Assembly (NCBI RefSeq): GCF_049347105.1
Contig: NZ_CP186334.1
Span: forward strand, 1 to 64,000
DNA: 64,000 bases
Reading direction: 5' to 3'
Source: Gaoshiqia hydrogeniformans
GTDB lineage: Bacteria > Bacteroidota > Bacteroidia > Bacteroidales > Prolixibacteraceae
Part shown: piece by piece, positions 48,196 to 57,673 of the stretch
Layout of the letters: every line of letters starts with the position of its first letter
Position numbering within the stretch: the first letter of the stretch is position 1
The notes under the pieces: model-generated
What the model was told of the DNA's origin: nothing
Databases searched by the model: none
The model's input: the letters and a program-made list of their open reading frames with translations, nothing else
Made by a program: the position numbers and the translations under genes

Positions 48196-49410
48196 TTAAT
48201 TCTTGCGGTTACTACCCGGACGCTGCGGCATAAACGGGCTGCGGGCCGTCGATTTCTCCCCGGCGCCTGCCGGGCCGGCATTCAACGAGACAAGCACCTC
48301 GTCGCCTTCTTTTAAGCCGGAAACCACTTCATAATACGCTTCGTCTGTTTCGCCCAAGCCAACCAATTGCCAGCTAATCACATCCCCTCTTTTTACCCAA
48401 ACAGCTTTACCCGGGTTTTCTGAACCGGTCATTTCCGAATCCGAAAGTTGCAGCTTGATTTCCGGATGACTTTCCAGGTAGGCATCCAATAACTGTTTAT
48501 CCGGATTGAAATTCAGCGCTTTGGCCGGCATTAACACGATATTTTCCTTTTCTTTCACATAAAATGACGCGTTTGCTGTCATACCAGGCATTAGTTTTTT
48601 GTAGGGATTGGGCGCGTTGATGACCACCGTGTAGGTGATCACGTTTGAACTCTCAACCGGCAGTAAGCGGATCTGGATGACATCTCCTTCAAATTTCAGA
48701 TTGGGATAGGCATCCACGGTAAATTCAACCCGCTGTCCAATCCGCACATTACCGATATCGGCCTCATCCACATTGGCTTCCACCTGCATCTGCGTCAGGT
48801 CGTTGGCAATGGTGAACAAAGTTGGGGTGTTAAAGCTGGCAGCCACGGTCTGCCCTTCATCCACTGCCCGATCGAGAATGATTCCGTCAATGGGCGAATA
48901 AATCGAGGCGTAAGACAGATTGATCTTGTTTTTATCGTAAACCGAACGGGCATTGTTTAAGCTGGCCACCGCCTTGTTATAATTGTACACCACCAGGTCG
49001 TAATCCGACTGGGCGATCAGTTTCTTCTCAATCAGCACCTGGTAGCGTTCGTAGGTGGCTTTCTGGTACTGTAATTCCGCCTCGGCCTGATCCACCGAAG
49101 CTTTGCTTTGATCCAGCTGGGCCACCAGGGGGGTTTCGTCGAGTTTGGCCAGTAGCTGTCCCTTTTTTACCTGCGAATTATAGTCGACATAGATTTTCTC
49201 GATGACACCCGAAACCTGGGTGCCCACTTCAACCGTTTCCACGGCCTCCAGGGTGCCTGTGGCGGTAATCACATCGCTGATCCCTCCCCTGATAACCAGG
49301 GCAGTCTCCAGTTCAACTGTTTGGGCGGTCCGGCCAAAGGCAAGAAAGACGGATAATCCGGCGACAACGACAACAACTGGCAGTAAAATATAGGTGATTC
49401 GTTTTTTCAT
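48196..49410 (-). CDS. MacA/HlyD-type periplasmic adaptor
   Basis: A 404-residue adaptor that links the inner-membrane permease to the TolC-type channel. N-terminal membrane anchor 7-26, lipoyl half-motifs around TVEVGTQVSGVIEKIYVDYNSQVKKGQLLAKLD (60-92) and SPIDGIILDRAVDEGQTV, a coiled-coil hairpin between (95-165), then beta-barrel and membrane-proximal domains. The C-terminal tail is basic and proline-rich (RSPFMPQRPGSNRKN). Second gene of the efflux operon. Confidence 0.94.
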   Translation of the reverse strand: MKKRITYILLPVVVVVAGLSVFLAFGRTAQTVELETALVIRGGISDVITATGTLEAVETVEVGTQVSGVIEKIYVDYNSQVKKGQLLAKLDETPLVAQLDQSKASVDQAEAELQYQKATYERYQVLIEKKLIAQSDYDLVVYNYNKAVASLNNARSVYDKNKINLSYASIYSPIDGIILDRAVDEGQTVAASFNTPTLFTIANDLTQMQVEANVDEADIGNVRIGQRVEFTVDAYPNLKFEGDVIQIRLLPVESSNVITYTVVINAPNPYKKLMPGMTANASFYVKEKENIVLMPAKALNFNPDKQLLDAYLESHPEIKLQLSDSEMTGSENPGKAVWVKRGDVISWQLVGLGETDEAYYEVVSGLKEGDEVLVSLNAGPAGAGEKSTARSPFMPQRPGSNRKN

Positions 49411-49421
49411 TTTTCAACATG

Positions 49422-50759
49422 TTAAAGGGTTAATGGAATTCCTTTGTAGAAATCAAGTATTTTATAACTAAAAATGAGGTTGTATTTGGATTGCAACAAT
49501 TTGCTTTCGGCAGTAATCAGATTGGTTTTTTCAAATAAATAGTCCACCGAATTCATCAGCCCAAGGTTAAACTTTTCACTGGCAACCTGCCCTGACTCTT
49601 CCATGGCCTGATATTGCTCCCGGCTGGCCTCGTATTCCGACTGTGCCGCCAATACATCGACCGTGGCCTGCTCGATCTCCTTGCGCAATTGGTTTTTGGT
49701 ATTCACTTCTTCCAATTCAGCATTCACGAGATTAATTTGCGCCAGACTAATGCTTGTTTTTGCCTGTTTCTTCTGAAAGATGGGAACAGAAAGCGTTAAG
49801 CCGACCGAAGGACTGATTTGGTTTTTCAACTGATCGGTATAACTGAAACCGCTCATGCCGCTGGAATAGGAGGTGCCCAGACCGGCATCGAGCGACAAGG
49901 CTGGCAACAGGCTGGCTTTCGCGATCTTTTCGTCTAACCGGGCGCTCTCTTTGTCCAGTTCTCCTTTTTTGATCTGAGGTTTGATGGCAATCGCCTCTCC
50001 GTACACCACGGCGGCATCGGGTTGAAGGTTCCGGTTCAGGATCTGGTCCGGTTCGGGCGACGAAACGGCAAAATAATCATCTACCGGCAGTTCCATCAAT
50101 TGCATCAGGCTAACACGTGCAATAGCCAACTGGCTGCGGGCATTTGCCAAAGTCAGCTTTTCGGAAGCCAGTTGCGACTTAATTGACAGGTAGTCCGACT
50201 GAGACACCATACCGAGTGTCAGCCGTTCTTCGGCCAGCAACAATTGTTCGGTAGTCGCTTCAATTTGCTTTTCGGCATTTGTAACGCTTTCGCCCGCATA
50301 CAATACCTGTAAAAAGGCATTCAAAATACTCAGTTCAATCGATTCCTTCACGGTTTCGGCATAATACCGGCTGCTTTCCAACTCCAGCTCAGATTGTTTC
50401 AACTGGTTATTCACGCTCATCCCGTTAAACAACACCACGCTCGAACTGAGCGAATAGGAGGTACTGTTTGATCCCTCAAGACTGCCAAACGCACCGGTCA
50501 GGCTGTCTGCATTTTTGTCCCAATAAAAATTTTGTCTGACTGAACCGCTAAACGAAGGCAGCCGGGCAGCCCTGGCTTGTTCGGTGTACAACTGGTTCCG
50601 GTTCGTTGAAAGCTCGGCCTGCTGCACCTGGATGTTTCGGCTCAAGGCATAATTGATGCAGTCGTCGAGCGTCCAGGCTTTGTTTTGTGCAGCCAGACGA
50701 AGTCCCGGTGTCAGCATCAAAAGAGTAATGAATAAAAATTTTGTCTGAATTGTTTTCAT
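49422..50759 (-). CDS. TolC-family outer-membrane efflux channel
   Basis: A 445-residue outer-membrane factor. Signal peptide about 1-24, then two structural repeats of long amphipathic helices (WTLDDCINYALSRNIQVQQAELSTNRNQLYTEQARAARLP; LTLANARSQLAIARVSLMQLM) and strands typical of OEP proteins (PSVGLTLSVPIFQ). First gene of the operon TolC-adaptor-ATPase-permease, with 11 bases to the adaptor gene. Confidence 0.94.
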   Translation of the reverse strand: MKTIQTKFLFITLLMLTPGLRLAAQNKAWTLDDCINYALSRNIQVQQAELSTNRNQLYTEQARAARLPSFSGSVRQNFYWDKNADSLTGAFGSLEGSNSTSYSLSSSVVLFNGMSVNNQLKQSELELESSRYYAETVKESIELSILNAFLQVLYAGESVTNAEKQIEATTEQLLLAEERLTLGMVSQSDYLSIKSQLASEKLTLANARSQLAIARVSLMQLMELPVDDYFAVSSPEPDQILNRNLQPDAAVVYGEAIAIKPQIKKGELDKESARLDEKIAKASLLPALSLDAGLGTSYSSGMSGFSYTDQLKNQISPSVGLTLSVPIFQKKQAKTSISLAQINLVNAELEEVNTKNQLRKEIEQATVDVLAAQSEYEASREQYQAMEESGQVASEKFNLGLMNSVDYLFEKTNLITAESKLLQSKYNLIFSYKILDFYKGIPLTL

Positions 50760-50965
50760 CGCTTTACTTATTTGCCGGTAAAGGTATTTCCGGCATCAGG
50801 CGTATGAAAAAACAATCGAAGTTTGGGGCAATTTTACCGACGTTTTGGCATTATTCCTGCATTTTCGGTTCAGCCATAAAAAAGATTAAAGAAATTGAAC
50901 AAGTTGATGAACTATCAAAAACCTCTATTGTTCTATGTGAATCTCCAACATAAACACATCGATAT

Positions 50966-51406
50966 ATGAAGAGGATTCATTTTTTAACCATCACACTGAT
51001 TTGCCTGACAACCAGTTTATTTGCACAAAGCTGGCTGACTGATTTCGACGAAGCAAAGGCCAAAGCAACCACCGAACAAAAGAATATTCTGCTGGTATTT
51101 TCAGGGACAGATTGGTGTGCCCCGTGTATAAAACTGGAAAATTCCATTTGGCAGTCCGAAGAATTCAAAACATTCTCCAAAGATCATTTTGTGCTTTTAA
51201 AAGCAGATTTTCCGAAACTGAAAAAAAACCAGCTATCCCAAAGCCAGCAGGAACACAACAACATGCTGGCAGCAAAATACAATGTAAACGGATACTTCCC
51301 ACATGTAGTCATCCTAAACAATCAAGGCTCAGTCATTGGGAATACCGGTTACAGAAATGTTAGCCCACGGGAATATATTGAACTGCTTTTAGCACTTGAG
51401 AAATAA
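50966..51406 (+). CDS. exported thioredoxin-family protein
   Basis: A 146-residue protein with a signal peptide (about 1-21) and one thioredoxin-like domain of the Thioredoxin_7 type: ILLVFSGTDWCAPCIKLENSIW with redox Cys51 and Cys54, and a cis-proline in YFPHVVILNNQG. Likely keeps a periplasmic partner reduced. It is four bases before apbE, which starts a cluster with DUF4266 and DUF3570 genes; the order is typical of that module. Confidence 0.92.
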   Translation: MKRIHFLTITLICLTTSLFAQSWLTDFDEAKAKATTEQKNILLVFSGTDWCAPCIKLENSIWQSEEFKTFSKDHFVLLKADFPKLKKNQLSQSQQEHNNMLAAKYNVNGYFPHVVILNNQGSVIGNTGYRNVSPREYIELLLALEK

Positions 51407-51409
51407 AAA

Positions 51410-52399
51410 ATGCAAAAGTTCGTCGTTTGTTGTGTTCTGATCATGATCAGCGTTTGCGGATATCCAGGAGAGGTATTTACACGAACCTTGAAACTTATGG
51501 GAAGCCGTTTTGAGATAACGGTGGTGGCAGCAGATAAAACAGAGGGAGAGCAGTTTATACAGATGGCGATCGATGAAATCTCACGAATTGAACGTCTGAT
51601 TTCGGAATGGGACCCCAACACGCAAACGTCGTCCATTAACCAAAATGCTGGCTTTAAACCGGTAAACGCAGAGCCCGAATTATTCGACCTGATCGAACGC
51701 TCCATTCAGATCTCGAAACTTACCGACGGTGCTTTTGATATTTCTTTCGCGGCAATTGATCAGCTCTGGAAGTTTGACGGAAGCATGACCCGGATGCCCG
51801 ATGCTGAATCCATTAAACAGTCTGTATCGAAAATCGGGTACGAGAATATTATCATGAACAAAGAGGAAGGAACTGTATTTCTGAAGCTCCCGGGGATGAA
51901 AATTGGGTTTGGGGCCATCGGGAAAGGTTATGCCGCAGATAAAGCCAAAACCTTATTAATGGAAAATGGCGTTGTTGCCGGAATGATCAATGCTTCGGGC
52001 GATTTAAACTGTTGGGGCAATAAACCGGATGGTTCACCCTGGTTGGTTGGAATTACCAATCCGGTTAATAAAGATCAGGTGTTCTCGTGGTTTCCTGTTG
52101 ACAACAGCGCCGTGGTTACTTCCGGTAACTATGAAAAATACGTAATCTTTGACGGAATCCGTTATGCCCACATCATTGACCCGCGTACCGGTTACCCGAC
52201 ACAAGGGTTGGCTAGCGTAACGGTTTTTGCGCCAAAAGCCGAACTGGCAGATGCGCTTGCCACATCGGTCTTTGTCATGGGCAAAGAAACCGGCCTCGAT
52301 TTTATTGATCAACTAACGGGTATTGAATGCATTATGGTTGACGATATTGGAAAAATTTATTACTCGAAAAATATTAAACGAAACACTCCAGAAAAATGA
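51410..52399 (+). CDS. apbE: FAD:protein FMN transferase
   Basis: Transfers FMN from FAD to a Ser or Thr of an exported acceptor protein. 329 residues with a short signal peptide; motifs are LMGSRFEITVVA, the flavin-binding region IGFGAIGKGYAADKA, NASGDLNCWGNKPDGSPW, and the metal/flavin loop HIIDPRTGYP followed by ADALATSVFVMG. The acceptor motif D(G/A)xT(S)-A(T) is not evident in the neighbouring proteins. It overlaps the DUF4266 gene by four bases. Confidence 0.94.
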   Translation: MQKFVVCCVLIMISVCGYPGEVFTRTLKLMGSRFEITVVAADKTEGEQFIQMAIDEISRIERLISEWDPNTQTSSINQNAGFKPVNAEPELFDLIERSIQISKLTDGAFDISFAAIDQLWKFDGSMTRMPDAESIKQSVSKIGYENIIMNKEEGTVFLKLPGMKIGFGAIGKGYAADKAKTLLMENGVVAGMINASGDLNCWGNKPDGSPWLVGITNPVNKDQVFSWFPVDNSAVVTSGNYEKYVIFDGIRYAHIIDPRTGYPTQGLASVTVFAPKAELADALATSVFVMGKETGLDFIDQLTGIECIMVDDIGKIYYSKNIKRNTPEK

Positions 52400-52605
52400 A
52401 AAAAATGGTAATCATCATTTTAGCACTGTTGGGGATGAGCTCCTGCGTTGCGGTAAAAGAATATGAGAAAATATACCTGAATGATCCGGATATGAAATTA
52501 TCGGCCACACAGAACGAACGCTTCGAGGTTAATTTTCAGGTATACCGCGAAGCAGCCGCAGGTGCAAACGGTGGAAAAACAGGTGGAGGATGTGGTTGTA
52601 ATTAA
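52396..52605 (+). CDS. DUF4266 lipoprotein
   Basis: A 69-residue lipoprotein: lipobox LLGMSSC with Cys17, then VAVKEYEKIYLNDPDMKL and a Gly-rich tail ending GGGCGCN. This matches DUF4266, a family found beside ApbE and DUF3570. The terminal Cys-Gly-Cys may bind a metal or form a disulfide with the thioredoxin encoded two genes upstream; this is inference. Ten bases before the DUF3570 gene. Confidence 0.92.
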   Translation: MKKMVIIILALLGMSSCVAVKEYEKIYLNDPDMKLSATQNERFEVNFQVYREAAAGANGGKTGGGCGCN

Positions 52606-52614
52606 TATCGAAAA

Positions 52615-54021
52615 ATGATGAAAAATATATTCATATTGATCCTGATCTTCTGTCTTTCGCAAGCAACTTCGGCACAACAGGACACAACAAAGATGTATAA
52701 GAAACGCGTATTGGAACGTACGGAAGTTGACTTTTTGATGAGTTATTACAAACAGGAAGGAGACCATTCATCCGTTAGCGGAGGTATTGGTAACGAAAGT
52801 ATTGACAATATCACTCCTACGATTGTTGTCAATCTACCACTTAATGACGACGATGTATTAACCATTGATGCCGGGCTGTCGGCGTATACCTCCGCATCAT
52901 CAAGTAACATAAACCCTTTTGAAAAAACAGGAACTCCGCCAAACGGGACGTTTACCGGCAGTCCCTGGGTGGCGTCGTCAGGCGCATCCCGGAGCGACGT
53001 ACTTGCCAGTATCAGCGGGGCATACAGCCACAGCTCCGACGATCGGAACTTTATTTGGGGCACCCATGTTTCGTTTTCCAACGAATATGATTATACCTCT
53101 ATCGGTGCCGGGGGTAGCCTGGCCAGGTTGTTTAACGGGAAGAATACCGAACTCAGCCTGAAAGGGCAAGTTTACCTCGACAGCTGGAGGCCTATTTATC
53201 CCATGGAGCTGAAGGAATACAACCTATACGGAACTGATTTTCTAAATTCCGGGTATTTTAACGGCGTTTCTGTATGGAACGAAAACGGAGAAGCAACAAC
53301 AGGATACCATCCGGAAGCCTATACGCCGGTGTCCGGAAAAAACAGAAACTCGTACTCAGCTTCACTGTCGTTCTCACAAATTCTCAACAAGAAATTGCAG
53401 GCCTCTGTTTTTATGGATTTTGTATATCAGGAAGGCCTACTATCGACCCCTTACCACAGAATCTATTTCAGCGATCGTCCGGATTATTACATCGGCACGG
53501 CAAGCGACATTCCCAATTACACGAGTTCTCAAAATAAAGGTGTTTACAGATTGGCAGATGATATTGAACGCATGCCTGACAAGCGGTTCAAGGTGCCTTT
53601 AGGAACGCGTGTAAATTATTACATCAACGAAATAGTGAAGTTGCGCAGTTATTACCGCTATTATTCCGATGATTGGGGAATAAATTCACATACAGCCAGT
53701 CTCGAAGTGCCCATCAAAGTATCTCAAAGTATCTCAATCACTCCAACATACCGGTTCTACAGGCAAACTGCAGCTGACTATTTTGCCCCCTTTGAGAGCC
53801 ACTCGTCAACCGAGAAATATTACACTTCAGATTACGATCTGTCGGAGTTTCACAGTAATCAATTTGGCTTTGGCTTAAGCTATACCGATATCTTTACAAA
53901 AATGCGTCTGTATAAATTTGGGATGAAAACTATTGACTTACGCCTTATCCATTATGACCGAAGCGACGGGCTTAAAGCCAACCTTGTTTCATTTGGGATC
54001 AAGTTTGTCCTTGACAAATAA
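52615..54021 (+). CDS. DUF3570 outer-membrane barrel protein
   Basis: A 468-residue exported protein: signal peptide about 1-20 (ending TSAQQ) and a long series of amphipathic beta strands through to the end, the DUF3570 pattern, probably an outer-membrane barrel. Typical parts are ERTEVDFLMSYYKQEGDHSSVSGGIGNE and YYNYRIYYSD-like strands. With the thioredoxin, ApbE and DUF4266 genes it forms a conserved four-gene set thought to serve extracytoplasmic flavin-linked redox chemistry. Confidence 0.92.
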   Translation: MMKNIFILILIFCLSQATSAQQDTTKMYKKRVLERTEVDFLMSYYKQEGDHSSVSGGIGNESIDNITPTIVVNLPLNDDDVLTIDAGLSAYTSASSSNINPFEKTGTPPNGTFTGSPWVASSGASRSDVLASISGAYSHSSDDRNFIWGTHVSFSNEYDYTSIGAGGSLARLFNGKNTELSLKGQVYLDSWRPIYPMELKEYNLYGTDFLNSGYFNGVSVWNENGEATTGYHPEAYTPVSGKNRNSYSASLSFSQILNKKLQASVFMDFVYQEGLLSTPYHRIYFSDRPDYYIGTASDIPNYTSSQNKGVYRLADDIERMPDKRFKVPLGTRVNYYINEIVKLRSYYRYYSDDWGINSHTASLEVPIKVSQSISITPTYRFYRQTAADYFAPFESHSSTEKYYTSDYDLSEFHSNQFGFGLSYTDIFTKMRLYKFGMKTIDLRLIHYDRSDGLKANLVSFGIKFVLDK

Positions 54022-54097
54022 CAACGATTTTTTCGGGTTTATCCCGGGGTTAACCGGTAAGAACGAATCAAATTTAAGTAGCTGGCAAAACAACCGG

Positions 54098-54310
54098 CTA
54101 TTGATATTTTTTTACCACATCGGCGCGTAAGGTTCGGTTCCCTTTTCGGGCTTTCGGCTCGTATGGACAATGCTTGCATCCGTTGGAACAGCAATAGCCC
54201 CGTTTCACCAGGTAACTTTCGGTCATCACCCGGTAACCTTCGGGGCTGAGGTAATAATCTTCACCCTCTTCAAAACGATCGTAACCATCGGGAAACAACT
54301 GATCGAACAT
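54098..54310 (-). CDS. DUF5522 cysteine-rich small protein
   Basis: A 70-residue protein with the motif KRGYCCSNGCKHCPY (Cys40, 41, 45 and 48), diagnostic of DUF5522. The cysteine cluster suggests binding of a metal or iron-sulfur centre; the function is unknown in bacteria and in eukaryotic relatives. It is eight bases downstream of ribBA and probably cotranscribed with it. Confidence 0.88.
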   Translation of the reverse strand: MFDQLFPDGYDRFEEGEDYYLSPEGYRVMTESYLVKRGYCCSNGCKHCPYEPKARKGNRTLRADVVKKYQ

Positions 54311-54317
54311 ACCTGGC

Positions 54318-55541
54318 TTAATCGTATTTAAATTTTTGCAGGAAATGCCCCATGCGGTCGCGTTTTGTTTTCAGGTAGCGCTGGTTGAATTCATTTGGCT
54401 CCACTTCCAGCGGGACAACCTCGGTGACTTTCAATCCGTAACCTTCAATTCCGGCACGCTTTACCGGATTGTTAGTCATCAGTTTCATATTACTGACTCC
54501 CACATTCCGCAAAATCTGAGCGCCAACACCGTAATCCCGTTCGTCGGCCTGAAATCCGAGATGAATATTGGCTTCAATCGTATCCAAGCCTTCATCCTGA
54601 AGTTTATAGGCCGCGATTTTATTCATCAATCCAATCCCGCGACCTTCCTGCATCATATAAACGATCACACCTTTCCCTGCTTTCTCGATCAGCGACATGG
54701 CCTTATGCAACTGGTCGCCGCACTCGCAACGTAACGAGCCGAAAATATCGCCTGTCATGCAGGAGGAGTGCATACGCACCAGAATTTCTTCATGTTCTTC
54801 CCACGAACCTTTGATCAGCGCCATATGTTCAGCTCCATTCGACTTCTGCCGGAAAGGAATTACGCGGAAATCGCCGTATTTGGTAGGCATCTCCACTTCT
54901 TCTCCCTGATCAATCAGGCTTTCAGTCCGAAGCAGGTAAGCAATTAAATCGGCAATGGAAACAATTTTGAGTTTGAACCTTTCAGCCACCTCCATCAGCT
55001 GGGGCAAGCGGGCCATGGTTCCGTCCTCATTCATAATCTCGACCAATACACCCGCGGGTTTCAGGCCTGCCAAACGAGCCAGGTCGACAGCAGCTTCGGT
55101 ATGCCCGGTACGGCGTAAAACGCCTCTGTTCTTTGCTTTCAGCGGAAAAATGTGTCCCGGACGTCCCAATTCTTCGGGGCGCGTATTCGGGTTGGCCAAC
55201 GCTTTGATTGTTTTGGCACGGTCGCTGGCCGAAATTCCGGTTGTACAGCCGTAACCAATTAAATCGACCGAAACGGTAAAAGGTGTTTGGTGCGACGAGG
55301 TATTTTGCCCGACCATCAGGTCAAGCTCAAGTTCTTCACAACGGGTTTCGGTTAAGGGGACGCAGATCAGTCCGCGCCCGTAGGTTGCCATAAAATTGAC
55401 TTTTTCAGGGGTAATTAACTCTGCCGCAGCAATAAAATCACCCTCATTTTCACGATCTTCATCATCAACAACTATCACCAAATCACCATTTTTAATGGCT
55501 GCGATCGCTTCAGGTATAGTATTTAATTTGAACTCGGTCAT
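54318..55541 (-). CDS. ribBA: bifunctional 3,4-DHBP synthase / GTP cyclohydrolase II
   Basis: Two entry enzymes of riboflavin synthesis in one 407-residue chain. RibB part 1-205: VVDDEDRENEGDFIAAAELITPEKVNFMATYGRGLICV and HTEAAVDLARLAGL. RibA part about 208-407: zinc cysteines 261, 272 and 274 (SSCMTGDIFGSLRCEC), catalytic QEGRGIGL and the guanine-binding region. Both sites are complete. FMN riboswitch structure is absent: only about 50 bases separate it from the next gene upstream. Confidence 0.96.
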   Translation of the reverse strand: MTEFKLNTIPEAIAAIKNGDLVIVVDDEDRENEGDFIAAAELITPEKVNFMATYGRGLICVPLTETRCEELELDLMVGQNTSSHQTPFTVSVDLIGYGCTTGISASDRAKTIKALANPNTRPEELGRPGHIFPLKAKNRGVLRRTGHTEAAVDLARLAGLKPAGVLVEIMNEDGTMARLPQLMEVAERFKLKIVSIADLIAYLLRTESLIDQGEEVEMPTKYGDFRVIPFRQKSNGAEHMALIKGSWEEHEEILVRMHSSCMTGDIFGSLRCECGDQLHKAMSLIEKAGKGVIVYMMQEGRGIGLMNKIAAYKLQDEGLDTIEANIHLGFQADERDYGVGAQILRNVGVSNMKLMTNNPVKRAGIEGYGLKVTEVVPLEVEPNEFNQRYLKTKRDRMGHFLQKFKYD

Positions 55542-55571
55542 TAACTTATTCGGTTTTCAAAAATGCCGATG

Positions 55572-55579
55572 CAAAACTA
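55572..55579 (-). promoter_or_regulatory. ribBA -7 box
   Basis: On the minus strand TAGTTTTG, a perfect TAnnTTTG, lies 30 bases before the ribBA start codon. No -33 TTTG is seen at the usual distance. Confidence 0.4.
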
Positions 55580-55594
55580 AAGAAAAATATTCAC

Positions 55595-57091
55595 TTAGCG
55601 GTCCTCCTGAATTGACTTTCCCGGTTTTTTCCAGGATCCGATCAAATTAATCAGGCGCTTTATGTTATACTGATACGTTTCCATATTCATAATTGCCGAA
55701 TCATTTGCCGCTTTATAGGTCAAAAAGAAACCCAACGGCAAAAATATGACAGTGGCAAGCCACATCCCTTCCGACATGGTCCACATATCTTCGCGGGCAA
55801 ATTTCTCACCCGAAATCGAAACCATATAATACGTGATAAACATTAAAATAGAAACCACAACAGGCATTCCCAATCCTCCTTTCCGAATAATGGCCCCCAA
55901 TGGCGCACCGATAAAGAAGAAGATTAAACAGGCAATTGACCAGGAGAATCGCCTGTGTTTTTCCATGCTGTATTTATTTACATTTTTCTTCAAATTATAC
56001 AGCTCAAATACGTTCTGATCAATCATTTGCTTATTCATCCGGGCTTTGTTAAGCGCTGATGCAATAATTTCGTTCTTTTGCATGGGATCCATCTCGTCAT
56101 GCAGGCCGGAATAATCGGCAATTGCCGAATCAAGCACAAAAGGCTGATACTGGCGAAGTGAGTCTATCGGCTGGCTTAGATCAACGATTGAGCGGTTTAA
56201 AGGATCGTTATACCGCATACTGATCGCAAAACGCCTTACCCGGTGGTTATAGTCGGTATACAGCGAATCTTCAGAATGTCCCAACTGCTGGAGGGTCATC
56301 ATCCGATAAGCCGTCCGAAGTAAATTCTCATCGGTTCGTTTAAATTCGAAATCATTCAGAGGCACGGTAACCACTTGCTTGCCGAAGCGGTTACGCCGAA
56401 ACGGATAGCGTTTCTCGCGACCGCGTTCATTCGGATCTTCATCAAGAGCAGTTTCTCCCTCAAACAAGGTCATGACCATGAATTTTTTATCTTCAGAGAT
56501 TTTCATGAAGCCGGAGTCGGCCACCGTAACAGAAACATTTGCCTGGTTGTTTGTATGGTCGTAAATTAAAATTCCGTAGAGCATGTTACTGTTTCTGCCT
56601 TTTCGGTCCACTTTGATACTGTATCCGTCAATGTCATTGGTAAAAACACCTTCATTGATCACCATTTCAGGCTTTTGCCGTTTCACGCTCCACATAAGCG
56701 CCCCGAATTTCAGGTTGGTTTTAGGCAGAATATTATTTGAAAAATAAAATGCGAACAGCGTAAGCGAAACGGCAATCAGCAACAAGGGGCGCATGATCCG
56801 GAACAAGGAAATTCCTGACGCTTTCATGGCAACTAATTCATAATTTTCGCCCAGGTTTCCAAAAGTCATGATAGAAGCCAGCAGCATAGCCAGCGGAAAA
56901 GCCATTGGAACAAGCGCCAGCGAAGCATAAAACAACAATTCGGCTACAATATTCCATTCCAGCCCCTTCCCGACCATATCGTCAATGTATTTCCACAAGA
57001 ACTGCATCAACAGGATGAAAACACATATAAAAAAGGTCATGAAAAACGGACCAAGAAAGCTTTTCAATATAAACAGGTGTAAACGTTTCAT
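55595..57091 (-). CDS. LptF/LptG-family permease (YjgP/YjgQ)
   Basis: A 498-residue inner-membrane protein of the lipopolysaccharide transport ABC complex. Three N-terminal helices (10-33, 50-75, 100-120), a large periplasmic beta-jellyroll (about 130-380) and three C-terminal helices (395-480). LYILKSFLGPFFMTFFI and MASIMTFGNLGENYELVAMKASGIS are typical of the family. Whether it corresponds to LptF or LptG cannot be decided. It precedes ribBA on the same strand. Confidence 0.92.
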   Translation of the reverse strand: MKRLHLFILKSFLGPFFMTFFICVFILLMQFLWKYIDDMVGKGLEWNIVAELLFYASLALVPMAFPLAMLLASIMTFGNLGENYELVAMKASGISLFRIMRPLLLIAVSLTLFAFYFSNNILPKTNLKFGALMWSVKRQKPEMVINEGVFTNDIDGYSIKVDRKGRNSNMLYGILIYDHTNNQANVSVTVADSGFMKISEDKKFMVMTLFEGETALDEDPNERGREKRYPFRRNRFGKQVVTVPLNDFEFKRTDENLLRTAYRMMTLQQLGHSEDSLYTDYNHRVRRFAISMRYNDPLNRSIVDLSQPIDSLRQYQPFVLDSAIADYSGLHDEMDPMQKNEIIASALNKARMNKQMIDQNVFELYNLKKNVNKYSMEKHRRFSWSIACLIFFFIGAPLGAIIRKGGLGMPVVVSILMFITYYMVSISGEKFAREDMWTMSEGMWLATVIFLPLGFFLTYKAANDSAIMNMETYQYNIKRLINLIGSWKKPGKSIQEDR

Positions 57092-57156
57092 GTATTATGC
57101 TTGAGAAACGATTACAAAACTAAGCTATTTTAGAGAATTAAAAAGTTAAAAATCTT

Positions 57157-57540
57157 TTAACAACCGAGGATCCGTTTCAAATCGGCAATTTGAGTATTCC
57201 ACAAATCAATGGCTTCATCCTCTTCCCCCTCTTCGGCAAAATCAATCACCATCAACGAAACATCGCCGGTCAATTCTTCTTTATTGATTGTAAATTCGAA
57301 ATATGCATCGCTGTCGTCATCATCCAGCCATTTAAAACGGACTGACTTACTATCCTTGTTTTGAACCATTTCTGCCCGCTGCTCTGAACCTTCCCAGATA
57401 AAAGTAAATATCTTACCTTTAACATAAACGTCATCAGCAAACCATTCGGCCAAACCCGATGCGCTGCTTAACCGGTTATACAAAACTGCGGGAGAACAAT
57501 TGATAGGAAATTCTAGTTGTATTTTTGATTTTGAAGCCAT
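57157..57540 (-). CDS. START-like (SRPBCC) domain protein
   Basis: A 127-residue cytoplasmic protein of the START/AHSA1-like fold: KIQLEFPINCSPAVLYNRLSSASGLAEWFADDVYVKGKIFTFIW and YFEFTINKEELTGDVSLMVIDFAEEGEE, then a C-terminal helix DLWNTQIADLKRILGC. Ligand unknown; this short form is a common Bacteroidota protein. It is divergent from the tRNA-Met gene. Confidence 0.9.
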   Translation of the reverse strand: MASKSKIQLEFPINCSPAVLYNRLSSASGLAEWFADDVYVKGKIFTFIWEGSEQRAEMVQNKDSKSVRFKWLDDDDSDAYFEFTINKEELTGDVSLMVIDFAEEGEEDEAIDLWNTQIADLKRILGC

Positions 57541-57648
57541 TTTAAATTGTTTGCTGCAATATAGTTATTATCACCCAAATTATCAATCAGATTGCAGATC
57601 GGCCAATAAAAATTTCGAAATCGCTTGGAAATAGTAGAAATTATGTGC

Positions 57649-57656
57649 TATATTTG
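57649..57656 (+). promoter_or_regulatory. tRNA-Met -7 box
   Basis: TATATTTG is a perfect Bacteroidota -7 box, 18 bases before the tRNA 5' end. A possible -33 TTGG lies about 21 bases upstream of it. Confidence 0.6.
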
Positions 57657-57673
57657 CACCGCAATTTTGGAAT

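Noticed and set aside
55542..55594. FMN riboswitch before ribBA
   Set aside because: Only about 50 bases separate ribBA from the permease gene and no RFN-type conserved segments are present.
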